64,000 nucleotides of DNA. Origin: Tenacibaculum sp. (lineage in GTDB: Bacteria; Bacteroidota; Bacteroidia; Flavobacteriales; Flavobacteriaceae). Location of the stretch: positions 1 through 64,000 of the forward strand of contig JAGYHQ010000004.1 in the NCBI GenBank assembly GCA_018456245.1, written 5' to 3'. This document shows positions 18,301 to 28,226 of this stretch, piece after piece. Position numbers and translations under genes: made by a program. The notes under the pieces are model-generated. The model was given only the letters and a program-made list of their open reading frames with translations, was not told the origin of the DNA and did not search any database. Within the stretch, counting starts at the first letter, position 1. Every line of letters starts with the position of its first letter.

Positions 18301-18969
18301 TTAATGTTGATTAAAGAAATGAAATAAGGCAATAATTATAAAACCTAAAGGAATACCTATTGAATATATTTTACTGAAACTTTTTAAACCCTTAGTATAT
18401 TTATTATTAGCTCCTACTGATTGAAAAGCCGAATTAAATCCGTGTAATAAGTGTAATGCCAAAAAAACAAAAGCAATAACATAAACAACCACTCTGATAG
18501 GATTTTTAAACATAACCTTTACGTGATGCAAATAATCTTTTGATTTCTGTGGATTTCCCTCTATAAATTTATCTACAATTTCAGGAACCCAAAAATCATT
18601 AAAATGAAATAGCATAAATGCTAAAATTACAGTACCACTAATAATCATATTACGGCTCATCCAAGTTGAATTTGCTCCGTCATTATTTTTAGCATATTTA
18701 ACTTGCCTTGCCTTTCGGTTTTGAATTTCTAAAATAAAACCCATAACAAAATGATAAATTACACCAAATAATAAAATTGGTTGTAAAACATATTGTACCG
18801 CTGGGTTTGTTCCCATAAAATATGATAACTTGTTAAAAGTTTTTCCATTATCAGGGAATATAGAAGTTATATTAATTAAGAAATGTTGAAGCAAAAAAAA
18901 CATTAGGAAAAAGGCCGAAAGAGCCATTGCAAATTTTCTACCTATTGATGATTTAAAAAATCTTCCCAT
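18301..18969 (-). CDS. sdhC: Succinate dehydrogenase cytochrome b subunit
   Basis: 222 aa; five TM segments with conserved His (FLLQHFL, FHFNDFW, LALHLLHGFNSAFQ). Confidence 0.95.
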   Translation of the reverse strand: MGRFFKSSIGRKFAMALSAFFLMFFLLQHFLINITSIFPDNGKTFNKLSYFMGTNPAVQYVLQPILLFGVIYHFVMGFILEIQNRKARQVKYAKNNDGANSTWMSRNMIISGTVILAFMLFHFNDFWVPEIVDKFIEGNPQKSKDYLHHVKVMFKNPIRVVVYVIAFVFLALHLLHGFNSAFQSVGANNKYTKGLKSFSKIYSIGIPLGFIIIALFHFFNQH

Positions 18970-19140
18970 TTTATTAAGTATTGATTATGAAATACTAACA
19001 AATTTAAGAAGTTTAATACCTTAAACAAAAAAAGTAAAGGTTTTAAATAAAATTTATAATGGTTTTAAATAGTTTTCAACCTTATAAAACAAGTAAAGAA
19101 GCTCTTAATACAACTCTTACTTTAATGGAAAGAAGTCATT

Positions 19141-19968
19141 TTATTGTATAAAACAACCAAATTCATCGTTACATATTTTTTTAAAATCTAAACGAAATTG
19201 TTCAGCATTAAAATTACCCAATCTTTTCTTTTTCTTTACTAAAATTTCTGTAGAATTAAATATTAGCGTAAGTACATATTCAAGAACCGACTCATCAGAT
19301 AATGTTTTAAGTTTTTCAAAATCAGGCATAATACTATAATGACCAACATTATAGTAATAATCTTTACCTCCTATACCCGAATCAATATTTACTCTTTTTT
19401 GAAAACGAAAAGGGAAAGCAGAATGGCTGGAAACTAATTCAAGGCCAATCCATAAATATTCCATACAACACCCATAATCATTACTTAATTCATTTTCTAA
19501 TTTTTTAAAAGGCTCTCTTACTATACCAGAAATTCTTCTTGTACTTTTTTCTACCTTATTAGCGTGAAAACCAACGTTTAAAGGTATTCCATTAAGTTTA
19601 GAACGAGATTTTGGATATTCTTTAATAATACCTTTTTCAAAAACACCTATTACATTAAAAAACATAACTTTAGTAAGTGACTTATTCATCACTCCTATTT
19701 CTTTTTTATGAAGAAACTTACCTATTTCACTTGAAATTGTGGCTGTTGAAACCAATGAACTATTACCAGATGTAATGATAAGATACAATTCATCTTCTGA
19801 AAAATATTCTTCAATAGTTTGCTGAACAAAATCTTTTTTAAATTCTTCTTGAAGTCCACAATAATGATATTTTATTTCACTTTCTTTACATTCTTCATCA
19901 TTTTCATTTAACCATACTGATGTATTTAATTTATCGTAAAATAACCTATGCAATTTTTTTGCATCCAT
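19141..19968 (-). CDS. Hypothetical protein, apparently co-operonic with upstream nuclease
   Basis: 275 aa; starts 2 nt after the stop of the EEP nuclease ORF; no family recognised. Confidence 0.7.
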   Translation of the reverse strand: MDAKKLHRLFYDKLNTSVWLNENDEECKESEIKYHYCGLQEEFKKDFVQQTIEEYFSEDELYLIITSGNSSLVSTATISSEIGKFLHKKEIGVMNKSLTKVMFFNVIGVFEKGIIKEYPKSRSKLNGIPLNVGFHANKVEKSTRRISGIVREPFKKLENELSNDYGCCMEYLWIGLELVSSHSAFPFRFQKRVNIDSGIGGKDYYYNVGHYSIMPDFEKLKTLSDESVLEYVLTLIFNSTEILVKKKKRLGNFNAEQFRLDFKKICNDEFGCFIQ

Positions 19969-19970
19969 AT

Positions 19971-21026
19971 TTATTCTCTTTGTTTAATTAAGTAAATATA
20001 TACAGGGTAATGGTCACTATACCCACCTGTATATTGCCCTTTTGAGAAACTTCTAAAAGGGTATCCTTTGTATTTACCCTTTCTTTGAGTTAAAAAACGT
20101 TTATTAAAAATTGCAGATTTAAACATTTTATAACTTGAAAAATCATTATTTTTCTTTTTGTTTACTAATGAAGAGGTAAGTAGAATTTGGTCAAATAAAT
20201 TAATATTATCTCTATACCCCAATGTACTTAATCCTTTTGAAAACATTTTTTCATACGGATTAAAAATATCGTTTTTCTTTAATTTTTTTCGTTTTTTCTT
20301 TGTTTTTAAAACATCTTTAAAACTCTTACTTATAGGGTCATCATTAAAATCTCCCATAATAATGATTTTAGCATTTTTATCATTCTCTCTAATTTTTTCA
20401 ATTATTTGAGTTACCTTATATGCTGATTTTTCACGCATTGGGCGAGTTTCTAATTCCCCTCCTCTACGAGAAGGCCAATGATTTACAATAATGTGTATTA
20501 ATTCATCATCTAAATAACCCGAAACCAAAAGAATATCTCTTGTGTTTATTTTTTGATTTTCTAAATAAATATTTGGATTAAAAACTTCATAATGTATAGG
20601 CTTAAAATATTTTTGCTGATATAATAAACCAACATCAATTCCTCTATGATCAGGCGAATTAAAATGAATTATTCCGTAGTTTTTATTTTTCAGTTTTTTT
20701 GAATTTACTAAATCTTCTAAAACCTTACTATTTTCTACTTCACAAACCCCTAAAATTGTAGGACTTGTTTTTGTTTTTCCTTTTCCTATTTGTGAAATAA
20801 CATAGCTTAAATTATTAATTTTATTCTTGTAAATTTTTGACCGATTACCTTTAATTTCCATTATAGGGCTAAGTTCATCTTTAATTGTAGGGTCATCTGT
20901 GGTATCAAATAGGTTTTCTAAGTTATAAAAAGCTATAGTTCTTATATCATATTTTTTACCTTTTTCTTGTGAAAAAACAGTAAAAACAGATAAAATTAAA
21001 ACAAATATTAAAAATGATTTTTTCAT
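19971..21026 (-). CDS. Secreted endonuclease/exonuclease/phosphatase (EEP) family protein
   Basis: 351 aa; signal peptide; TIAFYNLENLFDTTDDPT, GVCEVEN, HFNSPDHRGIDVGLLYQ, VNHWPSRRGGE, IIMGDFNDDPIS, YSDHYPV. Confidence 0.93.
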   Translation of the reverse strand: MKKSFLIFVLILSVFTVFSQEKGKKYDIRTIAFYNLENLFDTTDDPTIKDELSPIMEIKGNRSKIYKNKINNLSYVISQIGKGKTKTSPTILGVCEVENSKVLEDLVNSKKLKNKNYGIIHFNSPDHRGIDVGLLYQQKYFKPIHYEVFNPNIYLENQKINTRDILLVSGYLDDELIHIIVNHWPSRRGGELETRPMREKSAYKVTQIIEKIRENDKNAKIIIMGDFNDDPISKSFKDVLKTKKKRKKLKKNDIFNPYEKMFSKGLSTLGYRDNINLFDQILLTSSLVNKKKNNDFSSYKMFKSAIFNKRFLTQRKGKYKGYPFRSFSKGQYTGGYSDHYPVYIYLIKQRE

Positions 21027-21102
21027 AATTACTTAATTAATAATCAAATATAACGCAAATAACAAGTTATTTTATGTATATTGTGAGAAATTTACAATTT
21101 AC

Positions 21103-23856
21103 ATGAAAAAAATAACCCTATTTATATGTTTTAACTTATTATTTATATCAGAAATATATACTCAAAATAATATAAAAGGTGTTATTAAAGATAACATATC
21201 TTCAAACCCACTACAAAATGTTTCTGTAAGTATTAAAGAAACAGACATAACTCAAAAAACCTCAATAAATGGTGAATTTCATTTACAAAATTTATCTAAC
21301 GAAAAACATTTAATCATAATTGAAAAAGAGGGATATGAAACCCAAAATTTACCTGTAAACTTATCAAAAGAAATAACTGATTTAGGTACAATTTTTATGT
21401 ATAAAAAACCAATTATTGAAGATGAAGAAATAAATACAATTATAATTTCAGAAGATGAATTAAATGATGAAACCAATTATACCGACAATATTTCAGGATT
21501 ATTACAATCGTCAAAAGATATTTACCTAAAAACCATAGCATACGAATGGAGTCCTGCTTTTTATCGTATTAGGGGGTTAGATTCTGAAAATAGTAAAGTT
21601 CTTATCAACGGAATTGAAATGAATAAACTATATAATGGTCGCCCACAATGGAATAATTGGGGAGGACTGAATGATATGGTAAGAAACCAGACTTTTAGTA
21701 ATGGTTTAACTCCGTCTAATTATAATTTTGGTGGGGTTTTAGGCTCAACAAATATTAATACAAGAGCATCAAAATATAGGAAAGGAAATAAAGTTTCGTA
21801 TGCAAATTCAAATAGCAGTTATAATCATCGTATAATGGCATCATATTCATCAGGAATATTAAAAAAAGGTTGGGCTTTTACCATTGGAGGAAGTTATAGA
21901 AACGGAAAAGAGGGCTATGTTGACGGAACTTCATATAACTCCTATTCAGCACTTTTATCGGTTGAAAAAAATATAAATGAAAAACATAGTTTAAATTTTA
22001 CTTCTATTTTATCATCAACAAAAAGAGGAAAATCAGCAGGGCATACACAAGAAGTTTATGATTTAAAAGGAATTAAGTACAATGAATATTGGGGATACCA
22101 AAATGGAAAAAAGAGAAATTCAAGAATAAAACGAGTTTTTGAGCCTATTGTAATGCTTAACCATTATTGGAAAATTTCAACCAAAACAAACTTAAATACA
22201 AATATATCGTATCAATTTGGGGAGTTAGGTGATAGCAGATTAGATTATAACGGAGGAACAAACCCAAGCCCCACATATTACCAAAAACTACCGAGTTATT
22301 GGTTAAGCAAAAACGATATTGTACAAACTTATGAGGCAGAACAAAGATTTATAAATAACGGTCAAATAGATTGGGAAAGTTTATATTCTGCAAATATTAC
22401 AAATGCTGAACAAGGTAAAAATTCCTCTTTTATTTTATATGAAGATAGAAATGATAATAAACAATTTACAGTAAATACAATTTTTGATAGTGAAATTAAC
22501 GAAAACATACTATTAACAGGAAAGTTGAAGTACACAAAATTAACATCAAACAATTTTGCTTATGTTTTAGATATGTTAGGTGGTAATGGTTATTTAGATG
22601 TTAATAGATTTGGAAAATTAAACACTCCTGAAAGACAAAATAACGTATTAAACCCTAATAGAGTAGTTAAGAAAAACGATAAATTCAAATATAATTACAA
22701 TGTTTATTCTGATGTTATTAGTGCTTTTATTCAAGGGGAGTTTAAGTATAAAAAAGCTGATTTTTATATTGCCTCAAACCTATCAAAAACATCACATCAA
22801 AGAGAAGGACTTTATAAAAATGGGCGATTTTTAAACAATTCATTCGGAAAATCAATAAAAAAAGATTTTACAAATTTTGGTTTTAAAACAGGATTTACAT
22901 ACAAAATATCAGGGAGACATTTCGTTGATTTTAATACAGGTTATTTAACAAAAGCCCCAACAATAAAAAATACATTTTCTAATATTAGGGAAAATAATTC
23001 AATCGTTAAAAACTTAACAAACGAAAAAATATTAATGGCAGACGCAAGTTATATATACCGAAGCCCAATAATATCATCAAAATTAACAGGATATTATTCA
23101 CTTATTAAAGACGCTACAAATATTGGTTTCTTTTATCAACAAGGGTTATTTGGCGAGGCTTTTGTTCAAGAAATAACAACAGGAATAAATAAAAAACATA
23201 TTGGAATAGAATTAGGAATTGAAACCCAAATAACATCATCTTTTAAAGTTAAAGGAGCTTTAAATTACGGACAATATATTTACAGTAACAACCCTAATGT
23301 TTACGTAACTTCTGAAGAATATATTTCATTAAAAAATACTTCAGGAATTAATGATTTAGGCAAATCATATCTTAAAAATTATAGAGTGGCATCAGGTCCT
23401 CAAAAATCATATTCTCTTGGTTTTGAATATAATGATTCCGATAATTGGTGGATTAGTTCAACCGTTAATTATCTTGATGATTCTTATATAAACGTAAGTT
23501 CAATTACAAGAAGTGATGCTTTTTATAAAAGTTTTGACGGATTACCAATAAACAATATTGATTACAAAAAGGCAAAAAAACTATTAAAACAAGAAAAATT
23601 TAATAATTACATTCTTGTAAATGCCATTGGTGGAAAATCATGGAAAGTTGGTAAAGGATATAAATATATTGGGTTTACTGCTGGGTTTTCTAATCTTTTA
23701 AATGAAAAGTTTAAAACCGGTGGTTACGAACAATCACGTAAACCAGATTACACACAATTATTAGAGGAAAATAACAAACCTAAAAAATTATTCGGTTCAA
23801 AATATTGGTATGGTAGAGGTACTACTTACTTCCTAAATATTTTTTACCGATTTTAA
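21103..23856 (+). CDS. TonB-dependent receptor with CarboxypepD_reg-like N-terminal domain
   Basis: 917 aa; signal peptide, KGVIKDNISSNPLQNVSVSIKET, plug and long barrel ending in aromatic F (FLNIFYRF). Confidence 0.93.
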   Translation: MKKITLFICFNLLFISEIYTQNNIKGVIKDNISSNPLQNVSVSIKETDITQKTSINGEFHLQNLSNEKHLIIIEKEGYETQNLPVNLSKEITDLGTIFMYKKPIIEDEEINTIIISEDELNDETNYTDNISGLLQSSKDIYLKTIAYEWSPAFYRIRGLDSENSKVLINGIEMNKLYNGRPQWNNWGGLNDMVRNQTFSNGLTPSNYNFGGVLGSTNINTRASKYRKGNKVSYANSNSSYNHRIMASYSSGILKKGWAFTIGGSYRNGKEGYVDGTSYNSYSALLSVEKNINEKHSLNFTSILSSTKRGKSAGHTQEVYDLKGIKYNEYWGYQNGKKRNSRIKRVFEPIVMLNHYWKISTKTNLNTNISYQFGELGDSRLDYNGGTNPSPTYYQKLPSYWLSKNDIVQTYEAEQRFINNGQIDWESLYSANITNAEQGKNSSFILYEDRNDNKQFTVNTIFDSEINENILLTGKLKYTKLTSNNFAYVLDMLGGNGYLDVNRFGKLNTPERQNNVLNPNRVVKKNDKFKYNYNVYSDVISAFIQGEFKYKKADFYIASNLSKTSHQREGLYKNGRFLNNSFGKSIKKDFTNFGFKTGFTYKISGRHFVDFNTGYLTKAPTIKNTFSNIRENNSIVKNLTNEKILMADASYIYRSPIISSKLTGYYSLIKDATNIGFFYQQGLFGEAFVQEITTGINKKHIGIELGIETQITSSFKVKGALNYGQYIYSNNPNVYVTSEEYISLKNTSGINDLGKSYLKNYRVASGPQKSYSLGFEYNDSDNWWISSTVNYLDDSYINVSSITRSDAFYKSFDGLPINNIDYKKAKKLLKQEKFNNYILVNAIGGKSWKVGKGYKYIGFTAGFSNLLNEKFKTGGYEQSRKPDYTQLLEENNKPKKLFGSKYWYGRGTTYFLNIFYRF

Positions 23857-23866
23857 AATATAAACT

Positions 23867-25819
23867 ATGAAAACAACCAAAATTTTATCAATATTAATTA
23901 TAATATTACTTACAATTTCTTGTGCAAAAGATGATGATTTTTCAGTTCCTAAAAGTTTAGGTAATGAAAAGAATGAAATTTTAAAATCGGTATTAGATAG
24001 TATAAAATCAGGCAATATTACTGAAATAAGCATAAATAAATTAAAAACCGACTTTTTTAAATCATTAAGACCTAAACAAGTAAAAGGTAATTATGTTGTA
24101 AAAGGTTATGTAACTTCATCTGACGAATCGGGTAATTTTTATAAGGAATTATATATTCAAGATAAAATTAAAAACCCAACATCAGCGATAAAAATAGCCC
24201 TTAATTTTAATAATTATTTCAATCATTTTAATGTAGGTAGAGAGGTTTACATTCGTTTAAAAGGTTTGTATATTGGAGAAACACGCGTGGGGGATAAAAA
24301 CCCAACAATTGGTGGATTTGTTAAAGTTGATAAAAGAGAATTAAAACCAATTTCAGAAAATCAAATAAAAAAACATAATCATATTTTAAGGTCAGAAAAA
24401 ACGGAAATTTTAACTCCTTTAACAGTTAAATTTTCAGAAATAACTGATGATTATTTAGGAATATTCGTAAAGGTTGATAATGTTTCGTTTTCAGAAGAAT
24501 TGAAAGGAGGAAGTTATTTTAACCCAAAAGAAAATTTCAGCACTGAAAGAAAAATGTTAAGCTGTGAAGGTTATGAAAAGAAAGAATTTATTTTAGAAAC
24601 AACTTCATTTGCAAATTTTGGAGCAAAATTACTTCCAACAGGTGGCGGTAGTATTGCAGGAATTATTACAAAAGATTATGATAAAAATTTAAGAATGGCT
24701 ATAAATTCTACTAATGATGTTAAAATGGACGGTAAAATTTGTATTCCTGATAAACCTGTTTATACTCTTAAAAATTTAACCGATTTAAGAAAACAATTTA
24801 AAAATGAAGATATTATAATTGCGGAATACATAAAAATTAAAGTAGTTTTAACCTCTAATATTATTGAAAATAAAGTTTTTTCGGAAGATAAAACGGCAGG
24901 AATTTTACTAAATTTTGATAAACCTAACGATTTAAAATTAGGAGATGAAATTGAAATAATATTAAAAAATGCCAAATTACATCAGCAAGAAAATATACTT
25001 CAATTAGATGTAAAAACGGATAATATTATTAATAAATATCAAGGAATATTAAAGCCTAAAATTATTACCATAAAAGATGCTTTAACAGATAAATATGAAA
25101 GTAGATTAGTAAAAATAAAAGAAGTTCAGTTTAAAGATATTACAAAAAACTATTTAGGAGATAATAAAATAACTTCAAATTGTAGTAATGAAATAATTTT
25201 GTCTGTTAAAAATAATGCTGTTTTTGCAAACAATAAAGTAAGTGATAAAAAAGGGACTATAACAGGTATAATTAGCAATAATAAAATTTTGATTAGAAAT
25301 TTATCAGACGTTAATTTTACAGAGCCTTATGGGTGTAATAAAAAACCTGAAAAACCTACTGTAACCCCAAATGAACCTCCTACTAATGATAAAAAAAACA
25401 ATAAGTTTGATTTTGAAAGTATTAATAAAAAATCAACCTATACAACAACAGGTGAACTTACAGCTTCTGACGGAACAATTTTAAAATTTAAAGGAAAAAC
25501 AAGTTCAGGTAAATATGCTATAAACAATAAAGGTTTAATGCTAAGAAATACCGAATACATTGAAATAACATTTAAAAACGGAGTAAAGCAATTAAAGTTT
25601 AAATACAGAGGTGCTTATACTGATAAATCCGACAGAATAATCATAATTTACGAAGGAGATGAAAATAGTACAACCGAACTAAAAAAACATTCATTCGCTT
25701 ATAATACAACAAATGAAACATTTAGTTTAAATTTAAACAAAACAGGTACTTATACAATTACCATAAAAGGAGGTACAAAAAAACAAATTGTTATTGATGA
25801 TATTGAATGGAATAATTAA
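23867..25819 (+). CDS. DUF5689-type surface lipoprotein with OB-like domains and C-terminal beta-sandwich
   Basis: 650 aa; lipobox LLTISCAKDDD; VKGYVTSSDESGNFYKELYIQD OB-like segment typical of DUF5689; 10-nt gap from TonB receptor gene. Confidence 0.85.
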   Translation: MKTTKILSILIIILLTISCAKDDDFSVPKSLGNEKNEILKSVLDSIKSGNITEISINKLKTDFFKSLRPKQVKGNYVVKGYVTSSDESGNFYKELYIQDKIKNPTSAIKIALNFNNYFNHFNVGREVYIRLKGLYIGETRVGDKNPTIGGFVKVDKRELKPISENQIKKHNHILRSEKTEILTPLTVKFSEITDDYLGIFVKVDNVSFSEELKGGSYFNPKENFSTERKMLSCEGYEKKEFILETTSFANFGAKLLPTGGGSIAGIITKDYDKNLRMAINSTNDVKMDGKICIPDKPVYTLKNLTDLRKQFKNEDIIIAEYIKIKVVLTSNIIENKVFSEDKTAGILLNFDKPNDLKLGDEIEIILKNAKLHQQENILQLDVKTDNIINKYQGILKPKIITIKDALTDKYESRLVKIKEVQFKDITKNYLGDNKITSNCSNEIILSVKNNAVFANNKVSDKKGTITGIISNNKILIRNLSDVNFTEPYGCNKKPEKPTVTPNEPPTNDKKNNKFDFESINKKSTYTTTGELTASDGTILKFKGKTSSGKYAINNKGLMLRNTEYIEITFKNGVKQLKFKYRGAYTDKSDRIIIIYEGDENSTTELKKHSFAYNTTNETFSLNLNKTGTYTITIKGGTKKQIVIDDIEWNN

Positions 25820-25835
25820 CGGATTGGGTGTGAAT

Positions 25836-26117
25836 TTAAATATTCACATCCTGCCTTCCTATAATTGCCATTATTTCAACAACCTCGTTAACAATCCTGT
25901 AATAAATATTATCAGCACCACAAGGGCAACGACGATAACCTTTCTTTATAAAATCAACCGATTGAAAGGATAAAGGTCTTTCTGCTATAATCTCAAAACA
26001 ATCAAAAAAAGCATTAAAATATTTATCTGCCTGTTTTTTACCAAACTTTTCAATGCCATAATGATGAATTCTTATTAAATCATCTTTTGCTTCGTTACTT
26101 AACTTGTAATTAGCCAT
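25836..26117 (-). CDS. parE: ParE/RelE-family toxin
   Basis: 93 aa; YKLSNEAKDDLIRIHHYGIEKFGKKQADKYFNAFFDCFEIIAERP...GYRRCPCGADNIYYRI. Confidence 0.92.
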   Translation of the reverse strand: MANYKLSNEAKDDLIRIHHYGIEKFGKKQADKYFNAFFDCFEIIAERPLSFQSVDFIKKGYRRCPCGADNIYYRIVNEVVEIMAIIGRQDVNI

Positions 26118-26349
26118 TTAATAAAGACTTTGATAATTCTAATATTTCTGATTTTGTAGCAGTGGTAAAACCACTTTTTTCCGCCTTTTCTAATTTTAAA
26201 CGAATTAAATCTATTTCTGCTTGTTGCTTTCTTGCTTGCCTAATTAAATCATTAACCAATTCGCTTTTACTTGAATACTCTTTGTCTTCAACACGACTTT
26301 TCAACCAATCATTATTAGGTTCTGTTAAGGAAATACTTTGTCTTATCAT
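26110..26349 (-). CDS. parD: ParD-family (CopG/RHH) antitoxin
   Basis: 79 aa; RQSISLTEPNNDWLKSRVEDKEYSSKSELVNDLIRQARKQQAEIDLIR; 8-nt overlap with toxin ORF. Confidence 0.92.
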   Translation of the reverse strand: MIRQSISLTEPNNDWLKSRVEDKEYSSKSELVNDLIRQARKQQAEIDLIRLKLEKAEKSGFTTATKSEILELSKSLLNG

Positions 26350-26364
26350 AATTCACTTATTTTA

Positions 26365-26384
26365 TTGGTGTAAATTTACACCAA
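26365..26384. promoter_or_regulatory. Perfect 20-bp palindrome TTGGTGTAAATTTACACCAA, candidate ParD operator
   Basis: exact self-complementarity, 16 bp upstream of parD start. Confidence 0.7.
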
Positions 26385-26526
26385 ATATTTTCTTAAACAA
26401 AAAATATCTTTTTTATAAAATTTAATCTTACTCTAATTAGAGGTAACGTTAAGAATATTTGCATTAGTTACCATCTGAATTTTAGCATTTAGTTAAATAC
26501 TAATTAACAGTAGCTTTATTTTATTT

Positions 26527-26634
26527 TTATGAAGAACATAATTCTTCTATATAACAATATTCTTCTTTACATTCAGCAATAAAGGCTCGAATATACTCAT
26601 TTTCTATGCTTATATCATCAATTATATGCAACAT
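26527..26634 (-). CDS. Possible 35-aa small ORF (MLHIIDDISIENEYIRAFIAECKEEYCYIEELCSS) or gene remnant
   Basis: complete ATG-to-TAA frame; no homology recognised. Confidence 0.25.
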   Translation of the reverse strand: MLHIIDDISIENEYIRAFIAECKEEYCYIEELCSS

Positions 26635-26687
26635 TTATTTATGTTTTCAGGAAGCCTTATATTTCTTGAAATTCTGTCTTTTTCTTC

Positions 26688-27014
26688 CTACTGATTATCA
26701 CAACGCTCATCAATAATATAAATGAGAATATTTTTGATAAAATCAAACATTTTTTCTGTTTTTGACTTATTAATATTCAAATTATCAATCCAATTGCTTT
26801 TATTCAAAATATACCATTCTCTATCCGTAATAGCATTTTTTGGAGGATTAAGCAATAGTCTCCAATAAAAATCTTCAATACATTTGAAGTCTGATTTATT
26901 ACCATACACAAATCTTGTATAACTCATTTCAACAGTTCTACCAAATTCGTTATATGTAAAAATAGAATTACTTGGATTTGTTTCAATAATTTTTTTTAGT
27001 TCATTTTTATTCAT
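26688..27014 (-). CDS. Hypothetical protein overlapping the hflX stop codon (ATGA)
   Basis: 108 aa; 4-nt overlap with hflX suggests translational coupling. Confidence 0.6.
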   Translation of the reverse strand: MNKNELKKIIETNPSNSIFTYNEFGRTVEMSYTRFVYGNKSDFKCIEDFYWRLLLNPPKNAITDREWYILNKSNWIDNLNINKSKTEKMFDFIKNILIYIIDERCDNQ

Positions 27015-28216
27015 AAATCATACTTATCATACAAAAAGTCATTATAAGGAAAACGTTGTATATGAATTTTCTTTACCTCTTTATAAACCAATTTTTTAAA
27101 TTCATCTAAATTATCTTTGTTTAAAGCAGAAATAAAAATACTTTCAACGGAAAGATTATCCATCCAAGTATTTTTCCAATCTTGTAATGTGTAATGTTCT
27201 TTTGTTTTTTCTGTAATTAAATCATCTTCATCAATAGTTTCGTGGGTGTAAGCATCAATTTTATTAAAAACCATAATTGTAGGTTTATTAGCACTTTCAA
27301 TTTCATCTAAAATTTTATTTACTGATGCAATATGGTCTTCAAAATTTGGGTGAGAAATATCAACAACATGTAATAATAAATCAGCCTCACGAACTTCATC
27401 TAATGTAGATTTAAATGACTCTACTAACTGCGTAGGAAGTTTTCTAATAAATCCAACGGTATCAGTCATTAAAAAAGGTAGGTTTTCAATAACTACCTTT
27501 CTTACAGTAGTATCAAGCGTTGCAAATAATTTATTTTCGGCAAAAACATCACTTTTACTAACAACATTCATTAAGGTTGATTTTCCAACATTAGTATAAC
27601 CAACCAATGCAACCCTAACCATTTTTCCTCGGTTTTTTCGTTGAACTGACATCTGTTTATCAATAGAAGCAAGTTTTTTCTTTAAAAGAGTTATTTTATC
27701 TCTAATTATACGACGGTCAGTCTCAATTTCCGTTTCCCCAGGACCACGCATACCAATTCCCCCTTTTTGTTTATCAAGGTGAGTCCACATCCTTGTTAAA
27801 CGGGGTAATATATATTGATATTGAGCCAATTCCACCTGAGTTTTTGCAGAACTTGTTTTGGCTCTACTTGCAAAAATATCAAGAATTAGGTTTGTTCTAT
27901 CAAGAATTTTACAATCTAAAATACGTTCAATATTTCGTAACTGAGTTGGTGAAAGTTCATCATCAAATACAGCGGTACCTATTTCATTTGCTTCAATATA
28001 TTCTTTAACTTCATCTAATTTTCCTATGCCTAAAAAAGTTTTAGGATTAGGTTTTTCTAATTTTTGAACAAATCGTTTTGTTGGAACTCCACCAGCGGTT
28101 ACTATTAAAAACTCCAATTCATCTAAATATTCTTTAGATTGTTTTTCATTTTGGTGTTGTGTAATAACCCCTATTAAAACAGCTTTTTCTGATACTACTT
28201 CTATCTCTTCTATCAT
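27011..28216 (-). CDS. hflX: GTPase HflX
   Basis: 401 aa; RRIIRDKITLLKKKL, GYTNVGKSTLMN, DTVGFIRKLPTQLVESFKSTLDEVREADLLLHVVDISHP. Confidence 0.97.
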   Translation of the reverse strand: MIEEIEVVSEKAVLIGVITQHQNEKQSKEYLDELEFLIVTAGGVPTKRFVQKLEKPNPKTFLGIGKLDEVKEYIEANEIGTAVFDDELSPTQLRNIERILDCKILDRTNLILDIFASRAKTSSAKTQVELAQYQYILPRLTRMWTHLDKQKGGIGMRGPGETEIETDRRIIRDKITLLKKKLASIDKQMSVQRKNRGKMVRVALVGYTNVGKSTLMNVVSKSDVFAENKLFATLDTTVRKVVIENLPFLMTDTVGFIRKLPTQLVESFKSTLDEVREADLLLHVVDISHPNFEDHIASVNKILDEIESANKPTIMVFNKIDAYTHETIDEDDLITEKTKEHYTLQDWKNTWMDNLSVESIFISALNKDNLDEFKKLVYKEVKKIHIQRFPYNDFLYDKYDL

Positions 28217-28226
28217 AAACTAAATT

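Noticed and set aside
19060-19150. 30-aa plus-strand ORF MVLNSFQPYKTSKEALNTTLTLMERSHFIV downstream of sdhC
   Set aside because: Too short and convergent with the 19141 gene; no homology evidence, possibly random.
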